The notes: a model not told the origin generated them from the sequence alone. Counted from the first letter of the stretch, positions 26,273 to 36,525 are shown. The stretch is DNA of 64,000 nucleotides from Vogesella sp. XCS3 (GCF_020616155.1 NZ_CP085530.1:1301501-1365500), one strand, 5' to 3'. Numbers and translations are program-made.

Positions 26273-27981
26273 GTCGGCACCCTTGCGGTCATCCATTCAG
26301 GCAAATGCTCGGCAACGTCCTGGGCGCTTAGCGGCGGGCTGAACAGATAGCCCTGATACGCATCGCAACCCATTTGTTGCAGTAACTGTTTTTGTTCTTC
26401 GCGCTCTACCCCTTCGGCAATCACCGACATGCCAAAACTGCTGGCCAGCGAGATCACCGCCTGGGTAATGGCCCTGTCTCCGGCCGAAGTCAGGATATTG
26501 CGCACAAACGACTGGTCTACCTTGAGGACGTCCAGCGGAAAACGCTTCAGATAGGCCAGGCTGGAATAGCCGGTACCAAAGTCGTCCAGCGCCAGCTTCA
26601 CCCCCAGGCTTTTCAGCTGCAGCAAGGTGCCTACCGTGCGCTCGGCGTCGACCATGGCTGTGCCTTCGGTAATCTCGATCTCCAGTAGCGATGGCGGCAG
26701 GCCGCTGAAGTCCAGTGCAGCCTCGATACTGTGCAAGAGGTTGGCCGCAGCAAACTGGCGCGCCGACAGGTTCACCGCCATGCGCACCCCGGGCGCCAGC
26801 TGCTGCCAGCTGGCCAGCCGCTGGCAGGCTTCGGCCAACACCCAGCAACCTATGGAAATAATCTGGCCGTTTTCTTCTGCCAGCGGGATAAAGCGCAGTG
26901 GCGACACACGGCCCAGCCGCGGGTGGTGCCAGCGCAGCAAAGCCTCGAAACCGGTGAGACGGTTATCGTGCAGGGATAGCTGCGGCTGGTAGTGCAGCTC
27001 GAATTCGTGCCGCTCCAGCGCGCGGTACAAGTCATTGCTCAGCCGCAAACGCTCGCTGGCCTCGGCATTCATCTGCGCGGTATAGCCCAGTACATGGCTG
27101 CCACCCAGGCTTTGCGCCTGGTGCAAGGCCACCTCGGCACGGCCAAGCAGCTGCTGGGCGTCTGCCGCATCGGTAGGAAACAGGCAGTAACCGATACTGA
27201 CCGGGATAAACATTTCCTCGCCCAGCACCGTCATGGGCTGCAGCCAGGCTTCCTGCAGACAGGTCGCCAGCAGCTCGGCAGCAGCAGGCTCTGCCACCTT
27301 CGCTACCACGGCAAAGTTGGGGCCGATCAAACGGAATGCCCGCCCCATATCCCCCAGGGTTTGCTCCAGGCGCCGCCCGCACTCGCGCAGAGCAGCATCC
27401 CCGGCCTGGTAACCCAGCGAATCGTTGATGCGCGAAAAGTAGTCCACCCCCAGCACTAGCACCAGCACCAGCTGGCCGGGTGTCTCGCACAGCCCGCCCT
27501 GCCCGGATAGCGCTTCCAGCAAGGCCATGCGGCTACCCAGCCCGGTAAGCTGGTCCAGATAGCGCAAGCGGTGCGCCTCGGCCTGTAAACGCTGCGCCTC
27601 CACCTGCTGCTGCGCACTGCGCCCCAGCCGGGTTTCAATGGCGTTGAGCAGGTCCTCACGCTGGAAGGGCTTGGACAGGTAGTCGTCCGCACCCAGGTTC
27701 ATGCCCTGGCGCTGGTCTTGTTTATCCGCCAGTGCCGTTAGCAGAATCACCGGCAGCTGCGCGGTAGCCGGCTGGCTGCGCAGCTGGCGCAGCAGGGCGT
27801 AGCCGTCCATGCGCGGCATCATCACGTCGCTGATCACCAGCGCGTACACATGGCTGCGCAGGTAATCCAGCGCCTCCTGGCCATCGCCGGCGGCATCAGC
27901 CTCGTAACCTTCCAGCCGCAGCAGCGCCATGATGTTGTTGCGAATGGCGAGATCGTCTTCTACTACCAGGATCCGCCTCAT
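26269..27981 (-). CDS. Response regulator with degenerate GGDEF and EAL domains
   Basis: 570 residues from ATG 27981, overlapping the kinase stop as ATGA. The receiver domain is at 1-125 (acidic pair Asp9/Asp10, phospho-Asp52 in VISDVMMPRMDG, KPF). The GGDEF-type domain at about 150-310 has its active-site motif replaced (RLIGPNFAVVAK), so it should not make c-di-GMP. The EAL phosphodiesterase domain at about 325-565 keeps the EALLRW, VNLSARQF, EITEG, DDFGTGYSSL and EGVEREEQ motifs, so c-di-GMP hydrolysis is expected. Phosphorylation by the upstream kinase probably tunes it. The downstream gene is also coupled by a 4-base overlap. Confidence 0.92.
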   Translation of the reverse strand: MRRILVVEDDLAIRNNIMALLRLEGYEADAAGDGQEALDYLRSHVYALVISDVMMPRMDGYALLRQLRSQPATAQLPVILLTALADKQDQRQGMNLGADDYLSKPFQREDLLNAIETRLGRSAQQQVEAQRLQAEAHRLRYLDQLTGLGSRMALLEALSGQGGLCETPGQLVLVLVLGVDYFSRINDSLGYQAGDAALRECGRRLEQTLGDMGRAFRLIGPNFAVVAKVAEPAAAELLATCLQEAWLQPMTVLGEEMFIPVSIGYCLFPTDAADAQQLLGRAEVALHQAQSLGGSHVLGYTAQMNAEASERLRLSNDLYRALERHEFELHYQPQLSLHDNRLTGFEALLRWHHPRLGRVSPLRFIPLAEENGQIISIGCWVLAEACQRLASWQQLAPGVRMAVNLSARQFAAANLLHSIEAALDFSGLPPSLLEIEITEGTAMVDAERTVGTLLQLKSLGVKLALDDFGTGYSSLAYLKRFPLDVLKVDQSFVRNILTSAGDRAITQAVISLASSFGMSVIAEGVEREEQKQLLQQMGCDAYQGYLFSPPLSAQDVAEHLPEWMTARVPT

Positions 27982-30900
27982 ACTGACCGGCCTTTCTGCT
28001 GTTCCTGTACCGGCAGGCGCACACAGAATTGCGTGCCGCGCCCCTGCTCGCTCGACACCGTAATCTGCCCGTGGTGCAGCTCTACCGACTTGCGCACGAT
28101 GCACAGGCCCAGGCCGGTACCCGGTATCGGCCCGACATTCTGCGCACGGTGAAAGGCATCAAACAGCTGCGGCAGGTCCTCAGGCGGGATACCTATGCCT
28201 TGATCCTGCACGTCGAAAACAATTTCGTTGCCATCGCAGTACGCCGAGAAGCGAATCTCGCCGCCCTGTGGCGAGTACTTGAAGGCATTGCTCAGCAAAT
28301 TGCCCAGAATTTCACGCAACAGTTTTTCGTCCAGCGGCAATACCGGCTGCGGCAGTGCCATTTCCATCACCACGCTGGCCAGCACTTCCTCCCCGCGGGC
28401 ATGCGAGGCGTGGCTGACTTCCTGCACCAGGCTCTGGCAGAAGCGCGCCACGTCAAGCGGCTGCGGCACAAACTCTACCCATTCGGCTTCTACCCGCCCT
28501 ATCAGCAGGATGTTGTCCAGCATGTCGGTCATGCGCTGCACCGAGGTCTGGATAGACTCCAGCAGTGCCTCGCGCCGCTCTGCTGGCAGGCGGTCGTGAT
28601 AGTGGCGCAGCAGCTCGGCCGACGACAGTACAGTCGCCAGCGGGGTGCGGAACTCGTGCGAGGTCATGGAAACAAAGCGCGATTTCAGTACGTTCAGCTC
28701 TTGCTGCTTGGCCAGCGCATCGCGGATTTCCTGCTCGGCGGCATGGCGCTCGGACACATCCACCAGCGTCCAGATCGTGCCTTTGTCTGGCTGGCTCTTC
28801 ACGATGCTGGTACCGTTCATCTGCACCCAGATCAGCTTGCCGCTTTTGGTTTGCAGCTGCCGCTCGGTGGTAAAAATCTGGCCGGCCGCCAGGCAGCCGT
28901 AGGCATCGCGGCCAAAGCTGTCGAACTCCTCGTCACTGCGGAAATAAATACGGCTGCTCTTGCCGATAAGCTCGGCTTCGCTATAACCCAGCAGCAGCGA
29001 GAAAGTACGGTTGATCCACAGCAGGCGGCGGTTGGTGACAAAGGCCATGCCGACCAGGGCAGACTGCAAGATGGCCTCGCGCTCGGTATGCGTGCGCAAC
29101 AGCTCGAATTCCAGCTCCTTGCGGCGGCTGATATCCATCATCACCCACACCGTGCCTTGGGCCACCTGCTCGGGGTTGATGGGCTTGCCGGACAGCTGCA
29201 CCCACAATAGTTGGCCGCAAGCGGTGCGCATGCGCATTTCGGTGGCGTAGGCACGGCCTTCGGCAAAGGCCTGCCGGGCGTCCCGCGTGGTGCGCAAAAA
29301 GTCCTGCTGCACATCGTAGTAGCGCTCCAGGCTACCGCCCTGCATACGCTCTGGCGTGGTCTGGAACAGCTCGGCTGCGGTGCTGTTTACCCAGCGCACA
29401 AAACCCTGGCCGTCCACAAACGCCATGCCGGCGATGGTGTTGTCCAGGATGGACTCGCGCTCGCGCAGGGTGCTGGTGAGGTCTTTTTCCAGACGCTTGC
29501 GGTGCGTGATATCGGTAAAAAACACCAGCGCTGCCTGGCGGCCGTGCCACTCGATCAGCACCACGCCGCTATCGACCCAGCGCACCTCGCCGTTCTTGTT
29601 GACCACGCGCAGGTCATCGCGGGCATCGACCTGCTCGCCCCCCACGCGCCGCCGGTGGATATCCAGCACGCGCCCCTGGTCGTCCGGGTGAATCAGGCTG
29701 GCGAAATCCACCTCGGCCAGCTCGGCAATGCTGTAGCCACTGATTTCGGCCGCGCGCGGGTTGGACAACACAATGCGCATGCCCTGCACCACCACAATGC
29801 CGTCGCGCACATTATCGATCACCAGCCGGTAGTGTTCTTCCGACTGGCGCAGGGCGTCTTCGCTGCGGCGGCGGGCAGAAATATCCCGAAAGAACGCCCC
29901 GATAAACCCCTGCTGGCTGGACGAAAACGGCCAGAACGAGGCATCAACATGCTGCACCTGGCCATCACGCTGCAGGGTGAACTCCAGCGAGGTTGCCTCG
30001 GCCAGCTGCATACCCTGGTCGCCCAGCAGCAAACCGGCGGGTAGCTGGTCCGGCGATAGCGGCAGCACCTCCAGCAAGGGGCGGCCCACTGCGTGCTCGC
30101 CATGCAGGCCAAAGATCTGCTCGGCGTGGATATTCCAATCGATGATGACGCCGGTGTGGTCCAGCACCACCATGGCGATACTGGCAAACTCGAACAGCAT
30201 GCGCGCCCGTTCCATGTGCTCGTACAGCACCTGCTCGGCCACATGCTGGCGCGTCATGTCGCGCAGGGTAATGCCGCGGTAAGGCAGGCCGGACAGCACA
30301 AACTGCCAGCCGGACAGCTCTAGCGGCACCCGGCTGCCGTTACTGTGCAGCGCCGGTATTTCCAGTGGGCGCATGGTATGCGCCATGGCGCCGCCATCGT
30401 CAGCAAACAGCCAGTCGTGAAAGCGGTTCTGCAATGGTGCAGGCACCAGCAACGCGGCCAGCGGCCGCCCCAGCGCCGCGCTGTCGGGCCAGCCCAGCAA
30501 ACGCTCGGCCTCGTGGTTCCACTCGCAGACATAGCCCTCGGCATCCAGCACGATCACGGCAATGGCCGAATAGGCAAACAAATGCCGCAAGTTGTCGTCG
30601 TTACTGATGCTGCGCTGATACAGGCCGGCCAGTTCATCCACAATATTCTCCCGCCCGGCCAGCCAGTCTTCGGGCAGAAGCGCCGGGTCTGCGGGCTGCT
30701 CGAACAGCACCCCGGCCAGCCGGGGCTCGCCACCAAACGGGGAAATCATGCTGAAAGTGCACTCGGCTACCGCCCGGTAGCTGCCGTCGGGCTGGCGCAG
30801 GCGGAACAGCCGTTGGCGGCGGCCGGATACCGGCGGCTGCTGGTCTGCAAACAGGGGGAGATCATCGGGGTGCACCGCCGCCAGATAACGCGACGGGTCT

Positions 30901-31058
30901 TCGTGCAGCGCAGACACCGGCCTGCCCCAGAGTGCTTCGAAACCGGCTGAAACAAACAGGAAGCGGCTACGTGCCGTATCGGCCAGCCAGTAAGCGCAGG
31001 CTAAAGGCTGGGTGTCACCGGCGGGAGCCGACAACGACAGGGTAGACTCAAGCGGCAT
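27978..31058 (-). CDS. Soluble multi-PAS sensor histidine kinase
   Basis: 1026 residues with no transmembrane segment, so it senses a cytoplasmic or diffusible cue. About six PAS/PAC units run through residues 20-775 (endings such as FFRDISARR, FFTDITHRKR, MMDISRRKE, LVDVSERHA). HisKA follows with phospho-accepting His801 (SMTSHEFRTP), then the HATPase domain with N box NLLSNAFKYSP and G boxes DQGIGIPPED and GTGLGL. AAGGA precedes the ATG. It heads a three-gene operon, with its stop overlapping the start of the REC-GGDEF-EAL gene by 4 bases. Redox, light or oxygen cofactors in the PAS units cannot be judged. Confidence 0.93.
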   Translation of the reverse strand: MPLESTLSLSAPAGDTQPLACAYWLADTARSRFLFVSAGFEALWGRPVSALHEDPSRYLAAVHPDDLPLFADQQPPVSGRRQRLFRLRQPDGSYRAVAECTFSMISPFGGEPRLAGVLFEQPADPALLPEDWLAGRENIVDELAGLYQRSISNDDNLRHLFAYSAIAVIVLDAEGYVCEWNHEAERLLGWPDSAALGRPLAALLVPAPLQNRFHDWLFADDGGAMAHTMRPLEIPALHSNGSRVPLELSGWQFVLSGLPYRGITLRDMTRQHVAEQVLYEHMERARMLFEFASIAMVVLDHTGVIIDWNIHAEQIFGLHGEHAVGRPLLEVLPLSPDQLPAGLLLGDQGMQLAEATSLEFTLQRDGQVQHVDASFWPFSSSQQGFIGAFFRDISARRRSEDALRQSEEHYRLVIDNVRDGIVVVQGMRIVLSNPRAAEISGYSIAELAEVDFASLIHPDDQGRVLDIHRRRVGGEQVDARDDLRVVNKNGEVRWVDSGVVLIEWHGRQAALVFFTDITHRKRLEKDLTSTLRERESILDNTIAGMAFVDGQGFVRWVNSTAAELFQTTPERMQGGSLERYYDVQQDFLRTTRDARQAFAEGRAYATEMRMRTACGQLLWVQLSGKPINPEQVAQGTVWVMMDISRRKELEFELLRTHTEREAILQSALVGMAFVTNRRLLWINRTFSLLLGYSEAELIGKSSRIYFRSDEEFDSFGRDAYGCLAAGQIFTTERQLQTKSGKLIWVQMNGTSIVKSQPDKGTIWTLVDVSERHAAEQEIRDALAKQQELNVLKSRFVSMTSHEFRTPLATVLSSAELLRHYHDRLPAERREALLESIQTSVQRMTDMLDNILLIGRVEAEWVEFVPQPLDVARFCQSLVQEVSHASHARGEEVLASVVMEMALPQPVLPLDEKLLREILGNLLSNAFKYSPQGGEIRFSAYCDGNEIVFDVQDQGIGIPPEDLPQLFDAFHRAQNVGPIPGTGLGLCIVRKSVELHHGQITVSSEQGRGTQFCVRLPVQEQQKGRSV

Positions 31059-31208
31059 GAATGATTCCTTGCAAACGGGCGTGCCAGGTTCATTCTTTCT
31101 TCATGCCGTTAGGGTTTTCAAGTAATTATTTATAAATTTACTTAGTTAACGTGAAAGTAAAACTTATTGCCAAGGCAGATAGCCGCGGGCCGGCCACTGT
31201 ATTGCGGA

Positions 31209-32387
31209 CTAAGCCGTCTGCGCCAGTACGGCATCATCGCCGCTTACGACACGGTCACGGCCCTGCTGTTTGGCCTGGTACATGCGGGCATCGGCCAGCG
31301 CCAGCAGCGCCGGCCAGTCGGCCACCTCATCCTCATGCCATTCGGCCACGCCCATGCTGGCAGTCAGCGGCTGCCCGTCAGGGCGCAGGCCCAGACCACG
31401 GCGGCGCACACGGCGTAACACCAGCCTGGCCTGCGGCAACGTGGTTTGCGGCAACAGCAGCAAAAACTCCTCGCCCCCCCAGCGGCACAGGATGTCGCTT
31501 TTACGCAGCAGCTGCCCCAGGTCTGCGGCCAACCTTTTCAGCGTCTGGTCGCCGGCGGCATGGCCAAAGCTGTCGTTGATGGACTTGAAATGGTCCAGGT
31601 CGATAAACACGACCGCCAGCGGCATGCCGCTACGCTGCGCCTGCACCGCCAGCAGCTCCAGCATTTCTTCCCCGCTACGGCGGGAAAACACGCCGGTAAG
31701 CGGGTCGCGCACGGCCTGCTGCACCAACGCCATCATGAACGCCAGCTGGGTGGTACAGGCCAGCGCCGATACACCGGCGATCAGCACCTGCAGCCAGAAA
31801 GCCCCCCAGAACACCGGCGGCACCATGGCAGACCACTGCAGGTAACCGGATAGCAAATGCGCCAGCAAGGCCGGCAGGGCAAACACCAGGCACTCCACCA
31901 GCGTGAGCGGAAAAATGGCCAGGCCGGCCAGCAACACAAAGGGCAAGAAGGTATAGCCGGCACTGATGATGCCGGACACCCCTACCAGCGAGTAATGGCT
32001 GAGCAGCAGGTGGGAAAACAGATAAAACAGCGAAGGAATGGCAAACAGCATGGCCATGCCACGCCACGCCTGCAGCAGGCGGCCATCCGGGCGCAGCGCG
32101 CGGGTAAGCCACACAAAGGCGAGTGTCGCCAACAGGCGCAGACCCGCCAGCTGCCAGGACAGTGGCGAAGGCAGGGTGTAAAGATCCACCACAATCCACA
32201 GGGGCGTGAGGATGGAAAACAGGCAGGCAAACAGCCGTACGCGGTTCAGCAGCATGTGAGCGCGGCGGCTGGCCAGCAAGGGCATGTGCTGATGTGGCAA
32301 TAGCAGGCTGCCGGCATCACCCTGGCCCACTTCGCCCGGCAATAAGCCCAGCACCTTCACCCAGAACAGCACAGTCAGACGGCTCAT
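31209..32387 (-). CDS. Membrane-bound diguanylate cyclase
   Basis: 392 residues. Six or so transmembrane helices (about 45-215) form an unclassified sensory region, followed by a GGDEF domain (about 225-385). The active-site motif is GGEEF near residue 301, preceded by the metal/substrate motif FIDLDHFKSINDSFGHAAGD, so c-di-GMP synthesis is expected. It lies 150 bases upstream of the PAS kinase on the same strand but without overlap and may be expressed separately. With the EAL protein it places opposing c-di-GMP activities side by side. Confidence 0.92.
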   Translation of the reverse strand: MSRLTVLFWVKVLGLLPGEVGQGDAGSLLLPHQHMPLLASRRAHMLLNRVRLFACLFSILTPLWIVVDLYTLPSPLSWQLAGLRLLATLAFVWLTRALRPDGRLLQAWRGMAMLFAIPSLFYLFSHLLLSHYSLVGVSGIISAGYTFLPFVLLAGLAIFPLTLVECLVFALPALLAHLLSGYLQWSAMVPPVFWGAFWLQVLIAGVSALACTTQLAFMMALVQQAVRDPLTGVFSRRSGEEMLELLAVQAQRSGMPLAVVFIDLDHFKSINDSFGHAAGDQTLKRLAADLGQLLRKSDILCRWGGEEFLLLLPQTTLPQARLVLRRVRRRGLGLRPDGQPLTASMGVAEWHEDEVADWPALLALADARMYQAKQQGRDRVVSGDDAVLAQTA

Positions 32388-32556
32388 TGCGTACCTAGCA
32401 CGATTAATAATGTGACATTATCAAAATAATAGCGTTTTGATGGTTTGCTAAAAATCAAGGTAGCCGATCTTTGGCACGCTGCGGGGCAAAATCAGCGCAT
32501 TAACGCGCTTTGACACGGGCAGGCTTCAGCTAAACGATTGAATTTACGCAAGCCGC

Positions 32557-32595
32557 CAAAAGAAAAACCCCCATGCCGCAAGAGCAAGAGGGTTT
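32557..32595 (-). terminator. Rho-independent terminator of dadAX
   Basis: Read on the minus strand, AAACCCTCTTGC pairs with GCATGGGGGTTT (one mismatch), followed by TTCTTTT. It lies about 55 bases beyond the dadX stop. The rest of the 262-base spacer to the cyclase gene (32388-32649) is AT-rich and shows no gene. Confidence 0.78.
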
Positions 32596-32649
32596 CTTAT
32601 ACTGGCATAGCAAGTGCGGAATTCTACACTTTCATGCCGTTGATATGGC

Positions 32650-33717
32650 TCACTCGTAGTGGAAGTGTGCGCGCTTTACGTTGCACAGCACTTCGTAGCC
32701 GATGGTGCACGCGTGCGCCGCCACATCGTTCACGCTGATATTGTCGCCCCACAGCTCTACGGTACTGCCTACGCCAGCCTGCGGGATGTCGGTGAGGTCT
32801 ACCGTCATCATGTCCATCGATACGCGGCCGATCACACAGCTACGGACACCATCGATCAGCACCGGGCTGCCGGTGGACGCCAGGCGCGGGTAGCCGTCGG
32901 CGTAGCCGCAGGCCATCAGGCCGACACGGGTGGGCCGTTCGGTATGGAACGACGCGCCGTAGCCTACCGGCTCGCCCACACCCAGCTCGCGCACGCCGAA
33001 GATGCGGGTGGTGAGCTGCATCACTGCCTTGAGGCCAACGTTGGCCGCATGATCTGCCGGTAGCGGCGTGGCGCCGTACAGCATGATGCCGGGGCGGCCC
33101 CAGTCGCGATGCGCGTCGGCGTGGATCATGATACCGGCCGAGTTGGCCAGGCTGGTTTCCCCGCCCAGGCCGGCGGTGGCGGCGTCAAACGCGGCAATCT
33201 GCGCGTCGGTAGCCGGGCAACCTGGCTCGTCGGCACGGGCAAAGTGCGTCATCTTGACGATGGCGTCCACCTTGCCGCTCTCTTGCAGCTCGCGGTAAGC
33301 GGCGGCGTAATCGGCGGGGAAGAAACCGGCGCGGTGCATGCCGGAATCCATCTTCAGCCACACGCGGTACGGCTTGGTAGCAGGTGCGGCCAACAGCATG
33401 GCCAGCTGCTCGCGGTTTTGCACCACCAGCCACAGGTCGTGCGCTTGCACCTCGGCCAGCTCGGCCGGCTCGAACACGCCTTCCAGCAGCAGGATGGGCA
33501 GGCTGATGCCGGCCGCACGCAGCTGCAGCGCTTCTTCCAGGCAGGCCACGGCGTAACCGTCGGCCACGTCGGCCACCGCCTGGGCGCAGCGCACCGCGCC
33601 GTGGCCGTAGGCGTTGGCCTTCACCACGGCCAGCGCGCGGCTGCCGTGCTGCTGGCGCGCCAGCAGGTAGTTATGTCGAAAATGATCCAGGCGGATCGAA
33701 GCAATCAATGGGCGCAT
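32650..33717 (-). CDS. dadX: Alanine racemase (catabolic type)
   Basis: 355 residues. The PLP-binding lysine is in AVVKANAYGHG (near residue 34), the second catalytic base Tyr is in GYGASF, and C-terminal blocks RVSMDMMTVDL and VELWGDN are typical. It interconverts L- and D-alanine. It starts 7 bases after dadA, with which it forms the alanine catabolic operon: DadX makes D-alanine and DadA oxidises it to pyruvate. It may also supply D-alanine for the wall if no separate alr exists. The name dadX rather than alr is based on this linkage. Confidence 0.93.
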   Translation of the reverse strand: MRPLIASIRLDHFRHNYLLARQQHGSRALAVVKANAYGHGAVRCAQAVADVADGYAVACLEEALQLRAAGISLPILLLEGVFEPAELAEVQAHDLWLVVQNREQLAMLLAAPATKPYRVWLKMDSGMHRAGFFPADYAAAYRELQESGKVDAIVKMTHFARADEPGCPATDAQIAAFDAATAGLGGETSLANSAGIMIHADAHRDWGRPGIMLYGATPLPADHAANVGLKAVMQLTTRIFGVRELGVGEPVGYGASFHTERPTRVGLMACGYADGYPRLASTGSPVLIDGVRSCVIGRVSMDMMTVDLTDIPQAGVGSTVELWGDNISVNDVAAHACTIGYEVLCNVKRAHFHYE

Positions 33718-33724
33718 GGCAGTC

Positions 33725-35032
33725 TCAGGCTTTGGCCGCAGCGGGCTGGAACATCGGCACCACCAGGGTTTCGCCTTGCTTGGCGTAACGCTGCATCGAC
33801 AGGCCGTCTACCAGGATTTCCGGCTGCGTGCCGGTGATCAGGTCGGCCAGCACCTTGCCGGAACCGGCGCACATCGTCCAGCCCAGCGTGCCGTGGCCGG
33901 TATTCAACGACAGGTTGGCAAAGCGGGTACCGCCGATAATCGGCGTGCCGTCCGGGGTCATCGGGCGCAGGCCGGTCCAGAACTCGGCGCGAGATACGTC
34001 GCCGCCGTCCGGGTACAGGTCGGTCACCACCATTTCCAGCGTAGCGCGGCGTTTCGGGTTCAGGCTGAGGTCGAAACCGGCCAGCTCGGCCATGCCACCT
34101 ACGCGGATGCGGTCGTCAAAGCGGGTGATGGCAATCTTGTAGGTCTCGTCCAGTACGGTAGATACCGGCGCGCCCTTGGCGTTGGTGATCGGCACCGTCA
34201 GCGAGTAGCCTTTTACCGGGTACACAGGGATATCGATACCGATAGCCTTGACCATCTCGCGCGAGTAGCTGCCGGTAGCAACCACGTAGTGGTCGGCGGT
34301 GAGCAGTTCGCCCTCCACCACTACGCCGGTGACTTTGTCGCCGTAGGTCTGGATGCTGTCGATGCTCTTGCCCCACAGGAACTTCACGCCCAGCCCGGCG
34401 CACATTTCGGCCAGGCGGGTGGTGAACATCTGGCAATCGCCGGTATCGTCGTTAGGCAGGCGCAGGCCACCCTTCAGTTTGTGCTTGGTCTTTTTCAGCG
34501 CCGGCTCGATGCGGGCGCAACCGTCGGCGTCCAGCACTTCGTAGGCCACGCCGCACTCTTTGAGTACTTCGATGTCCTTGCCCATGGCGTCCACTTGCTG
34601 CTGGCTGCGGAACAGCTGCAGCGTGCCGCCTTCGCGGCCTTCAAAGCCCAGGCCGGTTTCGGCTTTCAGCTCGCGGATCTTGTCCCGGCTGTACTCGGCC
34701 AGGCGCATCATACGACCCTTGTTGACGTTGTAGGCCTGCGGGTTGCAGTTGGCGAACATGCGCGCCATCCATTCCCACTGGTAGGTGCTGCCATCCACGC
34801 GGATAGCCAGCGGGGCGTGCTTCTGGAACAGCCATTTCACCGCCTTGGCCGGGATGCCGGGCGCCGCCCACGGCGCAGCGTAACCCGGGGAGATCTGGCC
34901 GGCATTGGCAAAGCTGGTTTCCAGCGCCGGGCCGGGCTGACGTTCCACCACGGTAACGTCGACGCCGGATTTGGCCAGATACCATGCAGTGGAAATACCG
35001 ATGACCCCACCACCAAGAACGATGACTTTCAT
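33725..35032 (-). CDS. dadA: D-amino acid dehydrogenase small subunit
   Basis: 435 residues. The N-terminal FAD-binding Rossmann motif is [20 protein letters not shown] with the expected [18 protein letters not shown] continuation. The C-terminal FAD contact is [15 protein letters not shown]. The enzyme oxidises D-alanine and other D-amino acids and passes electrons to the respiratory chain at the inner membrane. It is the first gene of dadAX, divergent from an lrp gene across a 175-base AT-rich spacer, matching the known Lrp control of dad operons. Confidence 0.96.
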   Translation of the reverse strand: MKVIVLGGGVIGISTAWYLAKSGVDVTVVERQPGPALETSFANAGQISPGYAAPWAAPGIPAKAVKWLFQKHAPLAIRVDGSTYQWEWMARMFANCNPQAYNVNKGRMMRLAEYSRDKIRELKAETGLGFEGREGGTLQLFRSQQQVDAMGKDIEVLKECGVAYEVLDADGCARIEPALKKTKHKLKGGLRLPNDDTGDCQMFTTRLAEMCAGLGVKFLWGKSIDSIQTYGDKVTGVVVEGELLTADHYVVATGSYSREMVKAIGIDIPVYPVKGYSLTVPITNAKGAPVSTVLDETYKIAITRFDDRIRVGGMAELAGFDLSLNPKRRATLEMVVTDLYPDGGDVSRAEFWTGLRPMTPDGTPIIGGTRFANLSLNTGHGTLGWTMCAGSGKVLADLITGTQPEILVDGLSMQRYAKQGETLVVPMFQPAAAKA

Positions 35033-35207
35033 GTTTACCTCCAGGCTACCCTGTTGAAACAGGACAGCGCGGGCTGTCCTGTCGTGTGTGCAATCGGCGG
35101 CTTTTGCCGCTCAGTGAATTTGCGTAGTATATTGATTAAAACGCAGTTTTTTTCACTTATGTTTAATAACAGCACAGAGCATTTCACCACAAAAAAAGGC
35201 TAAAACA

Positions 35208-35702
35208 GTGAAACCGCAACGCACAATAGACAGATCACGCCAGCTGGACAAAGTGGACATCAAAATCCTGCAGCTGCTGCAGGCCAACGCCCGCATCGCC
35301 ATGACAGAGCTGGCAGAAAAGGTGGGGCTGTCCACCACCCCCTGCACCGAGCGCGTGCGCCGACTGGAACGCGAAGGCGTGATCGAGGGCTACCACGCCC
35401 GCCTGAACCCCCAGGCACTGGGCGCCAGCCTGCTGGTGTTCGTGGAGATCAAGCTCTCAGCCAAGTCCGGCGACATCTTCGACGCCTTCCGCCGCGAAGT
35501 ACAGAAGCTGCCCGACGTGCAGGAGTGCCACCTGGTATCGGGCGAATATGACTACTTATTAAAGGTGCGCTTACCCGACATGTCCATGTACCGCAAGATT
35601 CTGGGCGACATCCTGCTAAAGCTGCCGCAAGCGAACGAATCGCGCAGTTACGTGGTCATGGAAGAAGTCAAAGAGACCCTGCAGCTGAATCTGGAAGCCT
35701 GA
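35208..35702 (+). CDS. lrp: Lrp/AsnC-family leucine-responsive regulator
   Basis: 164 residues from a GTG start at 35208 (AAGG 9-10 bases upstream). The N-terminal winged helix-turn-helix (LDKVDIKILQLLQANARIAMTELAEKVGLSTTPCTERVRRLEREGVI) is followed by a RAM/AsnC_trans_reg effector domain (about 80-155; EYDYLLKVRLPDMSMYRKIL). The protein should form octamers that bind amino acids such as alanine or leucine. Its divergent position next to dadA suggests control of dadAX (DadR/Lrp role) and of its own gene through the shared spacer, which contains TTGATT and A/T tracts. The -10 there is not clear. Confidence 0.92.
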   Translation: MKPQRTIDRSRQLDKVDIKILQLLQANARIAMTELAEKVGLSTTPCTERVRRLEREGVIEGYHARLNPQALGASLLVFVEIKLSAKSGDIFDAFRREVQKLPDVQECHLVSGEYDYLLKVRLPDMSMYRKILGDILLKLPQANESRSYVVMEEVKETLQLNLEA

Positions 35703-35778
35703 AACCGTCATACCACGTGACTTGACGGCCATTCCTGACTAAGCTGCCGGCAATGACAACCGACTCCAACAGCCCGTT

Positions 35779-36405
35779 ATGAATACCCTGATCCTGCTGG
35801 ACCGACTGCCAGACCCACTCATGCAAGACGGTTTTGCCCAGCGCGAAGCACTGAAAAGCCTGGGCCGCCAGCTGGCCTTACAGGCAGCCTCGCAACTGAT
35901 GTCGCTACCACTGCGCCACTTCGCCATGGATAGCGACAAGCCGCCCTTCCTGCTGCTGGAAGGCGCACCGGCACCACTGGGGCTATCCATCAGCCACAGC
36001 GGGCCATGGGTAGCGGCGGCCGTGTCGGCCTGTCGCCCGCTGGGTATGGATATCGAACAAACCGCCAAGCCCCGCGATGCCGACGATCTGGCAGAGCTGC
36101 TCTCGGCTGACGAAGCCGCCTGGCTGGCCGAGCTGCCTGAAAACAGCCTGCCAGGCGACCCGTTCTGGCGCATCTGGACGCTGAAAGAGGCACTGGGCAA
36201 GTACCACGGCCGGCGCTGGGAAACACCACAACAGACGGGCAGCATTCACCAGCTGGAGCACTACGCCGCCCACCTAGCACTGCCGGATAGCGGGCTGATG
36301 CTGGCCATTACCGCACCGGCAGCACTGGACTGCCAGCTGCAATGCGGCCAGCAAAAAGCCGCACGCGTCAAACTGCAGCCGTGGCCGGGCTACCAGCGCC
36401 GCTAA
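35779..36405 (+). CDS. 4'-phosphopantetheinyl transferase superfamily protein
   Basis: 208 residues, Sfp-type. The magnesium and CoA-binding motif is GMDIEQT (near residue 93) and the second motif is WTLKEALGKYHG (near 134). The PLGLSISHSGPW block precedes them. It activates acyl- or peptidyl-carrier proteins by adding the phosphopantetheine arm from CoA. No polyketide, NRPS or siderophore genes are visible in this window, so its carrier-protein partner is elsewhere. It is a single gene between lrp and the ammonium transporter. Confidence 0.9.
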   Translation: MNTLILLDRLPDPLMQDGFAQREALKSLGRQLALQAASQLMSLPLRHFAMDSDKPPFLLLEGAPAPLGLSISHSGPWVAAAVSACRPLGMDIEQTAKPRDADDLAELLSADEAAWLAELPENSLPGDPFWRIWTLKEALGKYHGRRWETPQQTGSIHQLEHYAAHLALPDSGLMLAITAPAALDCQLQCGQQKAARVKLQPWPGYQRR

Positions 36406-36508
36406 GTTGCCGGCTGACGGGGCTGCCGCCTGCCTGGCAGCAGCCCACACCGTGCGACCAACCATTACGGTGCACACCAAGCACAATATCAGTGCACAAA
36501 CTGCCTTG

Positions 36509-36525
36509 CGCACCAAATACTTGCA
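36509..36525 (+). promoter_or_regulatory. Candidate NtrC enhancer site upstream of amt
   Basis: CGCACCAAATACTTGCA matches 12 of 17 positions of the NtrC consensus TGCACCAAAATGGTGCA. It is centred about 120 bases before the expected start site of the sigma54 promoter at 36612, a normal enhancer distance. Further GTGCAC half-site-like words occur at 36465-36500. Confidence 0.45.
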
